A stretch of DNA of 64,000 nucleotides from Natronolimnohabitans innermongolicus JCM 12255 (GTDB taxonomy: Archaea > Halobacteriota > Halobacteria > Halobacteriales > Natrialbaceae), in the NCBI RefSeq assembly GCF_000337215.1, contig NZ_AOHZ01000081.1, positions 62,265-126,264 on the forward strand, given 5' to 3'. Below are positions 7,190-14,981 of this stretch, one piece after another (position 1 is the stretch's first letter; the number at the start of each line of letters is the position of its first letter). Below the pieces are notes generated by a model. It was not told the origin of the DNA. It was given only the letters and a program-made list of their open reading frames with translations, and ran no database searches. Made by a program: the position numbers and the translations under genes.

Positions 7190-8101
7190 ATGACGATTGT
7201 CCAGAATTATATGTCGTACTTATCCGTCTCAATCATTATTCCCGTCTACAACGACCCTGACGGTATCCAGACCACCCTCGAGTCTCTCCTCACTCAAAGC
7301 CACACAAACTACCAGATCACCGTCGTCGACAACAACTCCGCCGACCGAACCCCCGACGTCGTCCAGTCCTACGACGACGACCGAATCACCCTCGCTCACG
7401 AGACCGAAATCCAATCCTCCTACGCAGCCCGCAACACGGGCATCCGAAACACCTCCGCTGAAATCCTTGCGTTCGTCGACGCGGACATGACCGTCCCCGA
7501 GGACTGGCTCGAGTCCGCCCTCGAAACCTTCCAAACCGAAGACGCCGACTACATGGGCTGTAACGTCGAGCTCACCCTACCGACCGACCCGACGCTCGCA
7601 GCCCGCTACGATCACCACACGGGCTTTCCCATCGAACAATACCTCGAGCACCAACAGTTCGCCCCGACCTGTTGCCTCTTCGTCCGCAGAAAAGTCTTCG
7701 AGGACGTCGGGCTCTTCGACCACAGACTGATCTCCGGCGGCGACAAGGAGTTCGGCAACCGCGTCCACGAGGCGGGCTACGACCTCCACTTCGCCGACGA
7801 CGCCACGATGTACCACCCGACCAGAAACTCCCTCACCGAACTCATCAAAAAGGACCGCCGCGTCGGCCGCGGCCTCTGTCAACTCCAGCGCTATCACCCC
7901 GACCGCTACGGGACGCCGGGCGTGCCGCCGCGACCGAGCGGCCTCAAGTCGCCCGACCGAGACCTTCCCACTAGAGACCGCCTCGCCTTCTCCTCGCTCT
8001 CCACGTTCCTCACGGGCGTCCGCGGCCTGGGTTACTACCAGGAGTACGCGACCGGCGAGCGACGCGACGACCTCGAGGGAATCCCGCGACTCGAGGACTG
8101 A
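7190..8101 (+). CDS. Glycosyltransferase family 2
   Basis: A 303-residue GT-A glycosyltransferase. SVSIIIPVYNDPDGIQTTL opens the nucleotide-binding fold, VDNNSADRTPDVV follows, and AFVDADMTVPEDW carries the DxD metal and nucleotide-sugar motif (about residue 104). The GGDKEFGNRVHEAG block (about 183) fits the acceptor-side ED motif. There is no C-terminal membrane helix, so it probably acts on lipid-linked glycan from the cytoplasm. Shine-Dalgarno GGAGGTGA at 7180-7187 precedes the ATG at 7190 by only 2 nt; the ATG at 7211 (MSYLSVS) is a real alternative. GC-rich, in contrast with the genes to its left. Donor sugar unknown. Confidence 0.85.
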   Translation: MTIVQNYMSYLSVSIIIPVYNDPDGIQTTLESLLTQSHTNYQITVVDNNSADRTPDVVQSYDDDRITLAHETEIQSSYAARNTGIRNTSAEILAFVDADMTVPEDWLESALETFQTEDADYMGCNVELTLPTDPTLAARYDHHTGFPIEQYLEHQQFAPTCCLFVRRKVFEDVGLFDHRLISGGDKEFGNRVHEAGYDLHFADDATMYHPTRNSLTELIKKDRRVGRGLCQLQRYHPDRYGTPGVPPRPSGLKSPDRDLPTRDRLAFSSLSTFLTGVRGLGYYQEYATGERRDDLEGIPRLED

Positions 8102-8163
8102 AAACACCAACAGGAACCGTCGCAGTGAGCACACTAGTGACGGGTCATCACGTTGGTTCGAGT

Positions 8164-8631
8164 ATGACCAACGGTGACGCGTCGAGGATCACCGCCGAAC
8201 GGATTCGGACGACGGTCCGGAGCGTGCTCGCCGACCATCCCGTCTCGTTCGCGATGCTATTCGGCTCGAGCGCCCGCGGGACGATGGACGACCGAAGCGA
8301 CGTCGATCCCACGCTCGAGTTCGAAACGCATCGACCGGAGGACGACGGCTACAGCGAACTGTACCTGCGGGTGGGTTCCGAGCTCGAAGACGCGCTACCG
8401 ACCGACGTCGATGTTGTCGACGTCCACACGATGACGCCCCAGTTCGCGAGCGTCGCGTTCGACGAGGGCGACGTGGTCGTCGTCACCGACGGCGGCGGCG
8501 CCCTCCTCGTCGTGAGCGAGGACGTTCGCGCCGAACTCGAGCGGGACGTGGCAGGTGATCCGCCGTCGTTCGAGAACGTACGCAATCGCGTGGCAGCTGC
8601 TGCGAAACGGCTACGGAACGATCAACTCTAA
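8164..8631 (+). CDS. MNT-type minimal nucleotidyltransferase, no HEPN partner adjacent
   Basis: The 155-residue protein has the MNT signature GSSARGTMDDRSDVD (residues 34-48), with G34-S35 and the D46-x-D48 metal pair. MNT proteins of HEPN-MNT modules AMPylate and silence a HEPN RNase partner. No HEPN gene (Rx4-6H) is next to it; neighbours are a GT2 enzyme and a DUF433/DUF5615 pair on the other strand. It may be an orphan antitoxin or a relic. After the DxD, PTLEF replaces the more usual hydrophobic LLV. ATG at 8164 was chosen over GTG at 8125 because the extension has no family similarity. Confidence 0.75.
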   Translation: MTNGDASRITAERIRTTVRSVLADHPVSFAMLFGSSARGTMDDRSDVDPTLEFETHRPEDDGYSELYLRVGSELEDALPTDVDVVDVHTMTPQFASVAFDEGDVVVVTDGGGALLVVSEDVRAELERDVAGDPPSFENVRNRVAAAAKRLRNDQL

Positions 8632-8673
8632 GAGAAAGATGAACCTCGTACGTACCAAAACCCATCTACCCAA

Positions 8674-9018
8674 TCACAACCACTCGGTGCTCACGCGCTC
8701 GAGTCCGTGGACCTGTGGTTGCGGGTAGTGGACGGACATTTCGTGAACGATATCGGCGACGTCGGCCGGCGGCATCGACAAGTCTGGAACGTAGAGAACG
8801 GCTCGATAGTCATCGTCGTCGAACTCGAGAACGAAATCGTCGTCGTACGTGAGAATCAATCGATCAGTGGAGTGAGAGTAGTCGGCGATTTGCGTATCAT
8901 CGACCCCTTTACCGAGTTCGGGAACGAAATCGACGTGTTCGACGTCGTGGCCGTAATTTTTGAGACGAAAGCCGATTTCCTGCTCGACGTTTTCGTCGAG
9001 TAGCAACCGGTAGGCCAT
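8674..9018 (-). CDS. DUF5615 PIN-like toxin
   Basis: A 114-residue PIN-fold-like protein: LLLDENVEQEIGFRLKNYGHDVEHV gives the first acidic residues (D8, E9), and STDRLILTYDDDFV the second Asp cluster. These are hallmarks of DUF5615 proteins, presumed VapC-like RNases. It begins one base after the stop of the DUF433 gene (9020-9313), the classic antitoxin-toxin order and spacing. The N-terminal acids and the TxDxDF-like motif are intact, so it looks functional. Cellular target unknown. Confidence 0.85.
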   Translation of the reverse strand: MAYRLLLDENVEQEIGFRLKNYGHDVEHVDFVPELGKGVDDTQIADYSHSTDRLILTYDDDFVLEFDDDDYRAVLYVPDLSMPPADVADIVHEMSVHYPQPQVHGLERVSTEWL

Positions 9019-9019
9019 C

Positions 9020-9313
9020 TTATGCGTCGTTCGGCGGTGTCATCGAGGAGCGTTCACTTGCGACCGCGTTCGCGCGCTCGTGTCGCTGTTCGGCCGCACG
9101 CATTTCTTCGGGATTGGAATGGTAGTACGCGAGGGCCTCGTACACGTCAGCGATGTCGAGATTGAAACGATCGGCAATCGTTTCCGGACGGAGATCTCGT
9201 TCGTCGACGTGGGCGTGAATTTCTCTGACGGTGAGTCGACTCTCGGGGAGATGCGGCTCGTCGTGAATATCGGAGTCGGTCCCGGAGACGATTCGATACT
9301 GCGTAGTCGCCAT
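9020..9313 (-). CDS. DUF433 antitoxin
   Basis: A 97-residue protein with the DUF433 helix-turn-helix: SRLTVREIHAHVDERDLRPE, then TIADRFNLDIADVYEALAYY, which is the diagnostic A-D-x-[FY]-x-L-x4-V-x-x-A-L-x-Y-Y pattern. DUF433 proteins are the antitoxin and DNA-binding half of DUF433/DUF5615 modules and usually autoregulate. The C-terminal tail (EEMRAAEQRHERANAV) would wrap the toxin. The toxin gene follows after one base. Confidence 0.85.
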   Translation of the reverse strand: MATTQYRIVSGTDSDIHDEPHLPESRLTVREIHAHVDERDLRPETIADRFNLDIADVYEALAYYHSNPEEMRAAEQRHERANAVASERSSMTPPNDA

Positions 9314-9380
9314 CGCTCGAACATAGGTGACTAATCGACTTTAAGAGTTTGGTCGTGTACAAACCGCCAACGATCGAATC

Positions 9381-10340
9381 CTATGCGTCGATCGAATCGC
9401 CGTGATCAGTCGTCAACGTAGACCGATCCACGTCGGCCAGCCCGTACAGATACCCGAACCCGACCGCCGCCGTAAACACGAAGATCGTCACCAGCTGCTT
9501 CGCCTTCGCCGACGAGGGCTCCCGAATCAACTTCCCGATCCGGTCGGGAACGAACTCGAGTAGTAACTGCCCTAAATACTCGTTCTTATCCCCGGAGGCC
9601 TCGGGCAGCAGGAGATCCATGATCCGCTTCGAGTAGCCCTGCCAGAACGACCGAAACACCAGCCAGCGAAAGTCGCCGCGATAGTCGAACAGCTTGTGGT
9701 TGACCACCGCGTCCGTATTGTACACCACGCCCTTCCCGTACGCATTCGCCATCCGGATACACACCGGGGCCTCGTGAGCCTGGATGTGGCGGTCGCCGTG
9801 GCGACCCGTGTTCTCGTCGTAGCCGCCGACGTTCAAAAACACGTCCCGGCGATACGAGATGTTCGACCCGTACGTGTTCCGCAGTTCCTCCATGTGCTCG
9901 CCCATGCCGCGCTCGTCACACCCCACCAGCCAGTAGAACTCCTCGGGGAAGAAGTCGGGCTTCTCGGTCACCCAGTCCGGTTTCGCATGTCCCCCAACAG
10001 CAATCGCGTCGGTCTCCGAATACACTCGAGCCAGCTCCGCCACCCAGTCCGGCTCGGCCACCGCGTCGTCGTCGATGAACGCCACGACCTCACCAGAAGC
10101 GATCCTGGCCCCTCGAGTCCGGCTGTACGAAATCCCCTGATTCTCGTCGTTACAGTGGAGGACGACGTCCTCGAGGCCCCCGTAATCGTCCCGAACTCGC
10201 TCGAAGACGTCCTCGTTTCCGTCGACGACGATAACGACCTCGAGCGGTTCGTACGTTTGATCGAGAACGCTGTCGACGCACTCGGAGAACACGTCGTAGC
10301 GCTCCATCGCGTAGGTGCAGATGACGACGGAGACCTTCAT
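9381..10340 (-). CDS. Glycosyltransferase family 2 next to aglB (AglG-like)
   Basis: A 319-residue GT2: MKVSVVICTYAMERYDVFSE at the N-terminus, VIVVDGNEDV, and AFIDDDAVAEPDW carrying the DxD (about residue 93). Near residues 275-320 is a membrane segment (QLVTIFVFTAAVGFGYLYGL), so the enzyme is membrane-anchored. In Haloferax volcanii the GT2 enzyme AglG, which adds a hexuronic acid to dolichol-phosphate-linked glycan, is encoded beside aglB; divergent pairing with aglB here supports a similar place in N-glycan assembly, but the sugar is inferred only by analogy. ATG at 10340 follows a TATA-like box at 10365-10373; an upstream start at 10418 would overlap the promoter. Confidence 0.8.
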   Translation of the reverse strand: MKVSVVICTYAMERYDVFSECVDSVLDQTYEPLEVVIVVDGNEDVFERVRDDYGGLEDVVLHCNDENQGISYSRTRGARIASGEVVAFIDDDAVAEPDWVAELARVYSETDAIAVGGHAKPDWVTEKPDFFPEEFYWLVGCDERGMGEHMEELRNTYGSNISYRRDVFLNVGGYDENTGRHGDRHIQAHEAPVCIRMANAYGKGVVYNTDAVVNHKLFDYRGDFRWLVFRSFWQGYSKRIMDLLLPEASGDKNEYLGQLLLEFVPDRIGKLIREPSSAKAKQLVTIFVFTAAVGFGYLYGLADVDRSTLTTDHGDSIDA

Positions 10341-10364
10341 CGGCTCTCGATTGCTGTGAGCGGT

Positions 10365-10373
10365 GAATAAGCC
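10365..10373 (-). promoter_or_regulatory. TATA-like box of the AglG-like gene
   Basis: GGCTTATTC on the minus strand, about 25-30 bp before the ATG at 10340. The same nine bases occur in aglB's promoter at 10492-10500 on the opposite strand. Confidence 0.55.
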
Positions 10374-10491
10374 TTTTCCTTCGGTCGATCGCGGCCCACC
10401 GCGTCCACCGTCCGTCATCCAAGAGAACCGAAATTCAGGCGTATATGACGGTTACGGCCCGGCATATCAAAAACGGGGCCGTAGATGGCAA

Positions 10492-10500
10492 GGCTTATTC
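10492..10500 (+). promoter_or_regulatory. TATA-like box of aglB
   Basis: GGCTTATTC lies 25 bp before the ATG at 10525, giving a nearly leaderless transcript. It is identical to the divergent box at 10365-10373. Confidence 0.6.
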
Positions 10501-10524
10501 TTGACTTGTGTCTGGTCCAACCTA

Positions 10525-13500
10525 ATGAGTACGGATACCGAACGCCTCGAGGGGGGGACTGAGACGTCGTCCTCGTTCCTCGAGACGTTGGCCGACTGGT
10601 ATCACGTCCCCGTCATCGGGGCCGTGATGCTGTTTATGATCTGGGTGCGAACCCAGGCGTACGATCGATTCGTCACCGACGGTGGCACGCCGGCGCTCGG
10701 CGGCGTCGACTCGTGGTACCACTGGCGAACCGTCGAGTGGACCGCGGAGAACTACCCGAGCACGATGCCCTACGAGATCTGGACCGGGTTTCCGACCGGC
10801 AGGTACGTCGGGCAGTTCGGGACCCTGTTCGACCAGATAATCGTCACCGTCGCGATGATCGTCGGGCTCGGCGATCCCTCCACCGAGACCCTCTACACCG
10901 TCGCCCTGCTCTCCGTCCCCGTGATGGCGGCGCTGGTCGCCATCCCGGTGTTCTACATCGGGCGCCGACTCGGCGGCACGATCGGCGGGCTCGTCTCGGT
11001 CGTCGTCCTCGCGCTCGCGCCCGGGACGTTCCTCTACCGCACCACCGTCGGCCAGCTCCAACACCACGTCGCCGAGGTGCTGTTCATGGCGATCTCGATC
11101 CTCGCGATGATGGTCGCCCTGCGCGTGGCCGAACGCGAGAAACCCGTTTACGAACTCCTGCTGGACAAAGACTGGGACGCCCTCCGAAAGCCGGCCGGCT
11201 TCAGCCTTCTCGCCGGCATCGCCCTGGCCCTCTACCTCTGGGTCTGGCCGCCGGGCGTCGTCCTCATCGGGATCTTCGCGATCTTCTTCACCGTCCAGCT
11301 CTGTCTCGACTACGTTCGGGGCACCTCGCCCGACCACGTCGCGATGGTCGGCGCGATCAGCATGGCCGTGCCGGCGCTCTTTATGCTCCTCATGATGGAG
11401 GAACCGAGCACGAGCGTCACCAGCTTCGGGCTGCTCCAGCCCGCGGCCGCCGCCCTCGTTGGCGCCGGCTGTCTGTTCATGGCCTGGTTCGCCCGCCAGT
11501 GGGACGGCTACGACCTCGAGCGACGCTACTATCCGGGTGCGATCGCCGGCCTCATCGGGGTTACGTTCCTCGCGATGTGGGTCGTCGTCCCCGACCTGTT
11601 CTCGACGATCGTGAGCAACGCGACGCGACGGGTCGTTCCGTTCGGCCAGACCGCGACCGACCTCACGATCTCCGAGGCCCAGCCGCCGGGCAACTTCACG
11701 GAACACGTCCAGGACGAGTTCGGGATGGCCTTCTACACGATGCTCGCGGGCCTCGCGCTCCTGCTCGCTCGCCCCTTCCTGGGACGCGAGTTCCGCGCCG
11801 AGCACACCCTGATCGTCGTCTGGTCGCTGTTCCTGATCAGCATGGCCGCGACGCAGGTTCGCTTCGCTTACTACCTCGTGCTCGCGGTCGCGGTCGTCAA
11901 CGCCGTCTTCGTGGCGGACGTCGTCCGCATCTTCAACCTCGACATCCAGAGCAGAGCGAACTCGCTGCGGAGCATCGAGACCTACCAGGTGATCGTCCTC
12001 ATCATGGTCGTCATGCTCCTGTTCGTGCCGCTGCTCCCGCCGATGGCCGCCGACGAGACGGCCTGGGACCGCGGCGAGGCGGTCGGCCCGCACGGCGAGG
12101 CCATGGTCTGGGAGGAGTCCAACCACTGGCTCGCCGAGAACACCCCCGAGCCGGGTAACTGGGGCGAACACGAGAACGCCCACAAGCTGGACTACTTCGG
12201 CAACTACGACTACCCCGACGACGGCGACTACGAGTACCCCGACGGAACCTACGGCGTGATGTCGTGGTGGGACTACGGCCACCTGATAACCACCCAGGCC
12301 GAACGGATCCCGCACTCGAACCCGTTCCAGCAGAACGCACAGTCCTCCTCGGCGTTCCTCACCGCCGAATCCGAGGAGCGCGGCGAACTGGTCCTCGACG
12401 CCATTGCCGCGGGCGAGTCGCCCGACGACGAGTCGCTCGAGGAACTCGAGGCGATGGCCGCAGACGCCGGCAACGAGGAGCTGCGCTACGTGATGATCGA
12501 CAGCTCGATGGCCGGCGGGAAGTTCAACGCGATCACGCAGTGGTCCGGGCCGGACTACGGCCACTACATGACGCCGCCGGATCAGAACCCAGACCAGCAC
12601 ATCGCCATCGATGACCTCGCCGCGGACTTCGACGAGGCGCCGTACCACGACACGATGCTCGCCCAGCTCTACAGCGACGACGCGGCGGGCATGGAACACT
12701 ACCGTCTCGTCCACGAAACCGAGGAGGCTGCGCCCGCGCTTCTCGCGACCTACGCGCAGGTGTACACCGACGGCCTGTTCCCACCGGACTCCGAGGAGTA
12801 CGAGGACGCCCAGGAAGCGGGCTACACCGAGGGTGACGTGCTCCACCTCGACGGCGGCGACATCGTCGCACCGGACGAGGGCGACCCGGCGATCATCACC
12901 CAGCAGCTACCCCAGCAGGAGCTCATGCAGCTCCAGCAGTCGCCGAACGTGGAACTCCTCGACGCCCAGATCAGCGCCGCGGTCAAGACCTACGAACGCG
13001 TCGACGGCGCCACGATCACCGGCCAGGTCGAGGACGAGGACGACCTGCTCAACGAGAGCGCGACGGTCACCGTCGACGTCGAACTCGAGGCCAACACCGA
13101 GCGCGCGCTCACCTACGAGCAGGAGGTCGAACTCGCCGAGGACGGCACCTTCGAAGTGACCGTGCCGTACGCGACCGACGACGACCTCGGCGTCGAGGAC
13201 GGCTACACGAACAGCGCCGTCGAGGCGACCGACCTGTACAACGTCTCCGTCGGCGAGTTCGGCGAGGAGGGCTACCAGGCCCAGATCGAGGTGACCGAAG
13301 AGGACGTCGTCACGGGCGGCGACGTCACCGTCGACGCCGACGCGTTCGAACAGGTCGAACTCGAGGAGCCCGCCGAGGACGAAGAACTCGACGAGGACCT
13401 CGAGGACGAGATCGACGAAGGCGAGGACGGTAACGAGACCGATACCGGCGACGGCAACGAGACCGACGCCGGCGACGGTAACGAAACCGACGACGAGACG

Positions 13501-13605
13501 GACGCCGAGAACGGCGACGACGACACCGAGGGCGCCGAGGAAGCCGACGAAGCCGACGAAGCCGACGAGGCTGACGACGCGGACGCCGACGACGGCGACG
13601 CGTAA
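10525..13605 (+). CDS. aglB: Dolichyl-phosphooligosaccharide-protein glycotransferase AglB
   Basis: A 1026-residue STT3-family oligosaccharyltransferase that moves the lipid-linked glycan onto Asn of N-X-S/T sequons outside the membrane. The N-terminal half has about 13 membrane helices with the first catalytic acidic motif in GGVDSWYHWRTVEW. The external part carries WWDYG at residues 581-585 and MIDSSMAGGKFNAITQW, corresponding to the DK/MI-type motif. After ~residue 830 follow beta-rich domains and then an extreme Asp/Glu/Thr tail (NETDTGDGNETDAGDGNE, then AEEADEADEADEADD) with no obvious membrane anchor. ATG at 10525 follows the TATA box at 10492-10500. It is divergent from an AglG-like enzyme and followed by a DUF368 protein. 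Confidence 0.95.
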   Translation: MSTDTERLEGGTETSSSFLETLADWYHVPVIGAVMLFMIWVRTQAYDRFVTDGGTPALGGVDSWYHWRTVEWTAENYPSTMPYEIWTGFPTGRYVGQFGTLFDQIIVTVAMIVGLGDPSTETLYTVALLSVPVMAALVAIPVFYIGRRLGGTIGGLVSVVVLALAPGTFLYRTTVGQLQHHVAEVLFMAISILAMMVALRVAEREKPVYELLLDKDWDALRKPAGFSLLAGIALALYLWVWPPGVVLIGIFAIFFTVQLCLDYVRGTSPDHVAMVGAISMAVPALFMLLMMEEPSTSVTSFGLLQPAAAALVGAGCLFMAWFARQWDGYDLERRYYPGAIAGLIGVTFLAMWVVVPDLFSTIVSNATRRVVPFGQTATDLTISEAQPPGNFTEHVQDEFGMAFYTMLAGLALLLARPFLGREFRAEHTLIVVWSLFLISMAATQVRFAYYLVLAVAVVNAVFVADVVRIFNLDIQSRANSLRSIETYQVIVLIMVVMLLFVPLLPPMAADETAWDRGEAVGPHGEAMVWEESNHWLAENTPEPGNWGEHENAHKLDYFGNYDYPDDGDYEYPDGTYGVMSWWDYGHLITTQAERIPHSNPFQQNAQSSSAFLTAESEERGELVLDAIAAGESPDDESLEELEAMAADAGNEELRYVMIDSSMAGGKFNAITQWSGPDYGHYMTPPDQNPDQHIAIDDLAADFDEAPYHDTMLAQLYSDDAAGMEHYRLVHETEEAAPALLATYAQVYTDGLFPPDSEEYEDAQEAGYTEGDVLHLDGGDIVAPDEGDPAIITQQLPQQELMQLQQSPNVELLDAQISAAVKTYERVDGATITGQVEDEDDLLNESATVTVDVELEANTERALTYEQEVELAEDGTFEVTVPYATDDDLGVEDGYTNSAVEATDLYNVSVGEFGEEGYQAQIEVTEEDVVTGGDVTVDADAFEQVELEEPAEDEELDEDLEDEIDEGEDGNETDTGDGNETDAGDGNETDDETDAENGDDDTEGAEEADEADEADEADDADADDGDA

Positions 13606-13883
13606 CCCTCACCAAGACCCGCCACCTCTCCTGTCTCGCGTCTTCTCCCCGCTTCTCTCGCTCGCTTCCCGATCGATTCTCCTCGAGTACCCGAATTCGA
13701 CTCGAGGCCCCACCCCAACCCACCGCACCCTGCCGACTCGAGCCCTCGAGTTCGCCCGCTCTGTTCCCGTTCACACCGAGTCCGATCGGCGCGCCCGCAC
13801 CCGATTCAGTTCCATCGCTGACGTGATGCAGCAGTCTACAAGAGTGGGAAGCCTTTTGCCGCCGTCCGGAATACTGGCGCGCA

Positions 13884-14810
13884 ATGCGGAAGCTTCTCTC
13901 CGTCTACCTGAAGGGGTTCTCGATGGGCGCAGCGGACGTCGTCCCCGGCGTTTCGGGCGCGACGATCGCGCTCATCGTCGGGATTTACGATCGAATGATC
14001 GCCGCGATCACGGCGATCGACCCGCGGCGGTTCCGATCGGCGCTGCGGGTCCACGAGCCCGAGGCCAGAGCGACGCTGCGAGACGAGTTCGAGTCGATGG
14101 ACCTCCCCTTCCTGATAACGCTCGGGTTGGGCGTGATGACGGCGATCGTCGTCCTCTCGCGGCTGATGCACGGCGCGGCGACGACGTACCCGGTGCCGAC
14201 CTACGGCTTCTTCTTCGGGTTGATCGCGGCGTCGGCGGTCGTCCTCTACGGCCAGATCGAGGCGTGGACGCCGGCCCGCGTGGGCGTCTCGCTGCTGGCG
14301 ATCGTCATCGCGTTCGTCATCACGGGCGCGACCGCGGGCGACGTCTCCCACGGCCCGCTGATCGTCTTCGTCGCGGGCGCGATCGCGATCTGTGCGATGG
14401 TGTTGCCGGGTGTCTCGGGCGCGTTCTTCCTGCTCGTGCTCGGGCAGTACGAGTACCTCACCGGCGTGCTGAGCGAGTTCGTCGACGGCGTCATCGGCCT
14501 CCTCAACGGGGCCGCCCTCGAGCCGGTGATCGAGGCCGGCGCGGTCGTCGGCATCTTCGGCGCGGGCGCGATCATCGGACTGTTCACGATGGCCCACGCG
14601 GTGGGCTACGCCCTGGATCGCTACCGGGCCGCGACGCTCGCCTTCCTGGTGAGTTTGATGGTCGGCGCGCTTCGTCTGCCGTACGTGGAGGTGACGACGA
14701 ACCTCGGCGAGACGGCCTACGGAACGACGAGCGCGGCCGTCGTCGCCGGCCTCGTCGGCGCCGGCGCGGTGTTGCTCGTCAACTGGTACACGGACGACCT
14801 CGAGTACTGA
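13884..14810 (+). CDS. DUF368 membrane protein, candidate polyprenyl-phosphate transporter (PopT family)
   Basis: A 308-residue protein with about eight to nine hydrophobic helices. Two diagnostic repeats occur: GAADVVPGVSGATIAL (about residues 15-30) and AICAMVLPGVSGAFFLLVLG (about 171-190). These paired PGVSG[AG] re-entrant motifs define DUF368, whose bacterial members were shown in 2022-23 to recycle undecaprenyl phosphate across the membrane (PopT). Here it follows aglB, whose reaction releases dolichyl (pyro)phosphate on the outer face. A recycling role for dolichyl phosphate is therefore attractive, but inferred. A T-rich TATA-like GCCTTTTG near 13851 would give a nearly leaderless mRNA. 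Confidence 0.85.
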   Translation: MRKLLSVYLKGFSMGAADVVPGVSGATIALIVGIYDRMIAAITAIDPRRFRSALRVHEPEARATLRDEFESMDLPFLITLGLGVMTAIVVLSRLMHGAATTYPVPTYGFFFGLIAASAVVLYGQIEAWTPARVGVSLLAIVIAFVITGATAGDVSHGPLIVFVAGAIAICAMVLPGVSGAFFLLVLGQYEYLTGVLSEFVDGVIGLLNGAALEPVIEAGAVVGIFGAGAIIGLFTMAHAVGYALDRYRAATLAFLVSLMVGALRLPYVEVTTNLGETAYGTTSAAVVAGLVGAGAVLLVNWYTDDLEY

Positions 14811-14981
14811 CGCGACCCGCCGTTTGGCGCTCGGTTCCGAATCCGTTCTCGGACTCGTGCTCGTGCTTGTTCCTCGAGTTGCCTCCCGTCTACCGATGAG
14901 TTGCACTCGCCGCGTTCGTCTCGAGTACCCCTCCGCGAGCACGGCACGACTCACGCAATATCCAAAAAACTCGCTCCGTTC

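Noticed and set aside
10522-12846. 774-residue antisense frame within aglB
   Set aside because: His/Arg/Val-rich shadow of a high-GC gene; AglB has full motifs on the other strand.
13272-13718. Ser-rich antisense frame across the end of aglB
   Set aside because: Its Ser run mirrors the GAC/GAG-rich acidic tail codons of AglB; no independent evidence.
14811-14981. Replication origin next to the Orc/Cdc6-like gene
   Set aside because: No inverted ORB-like repeats with G-tails or AT-rich unwinding element were seen here, and Walker A is degenerate.
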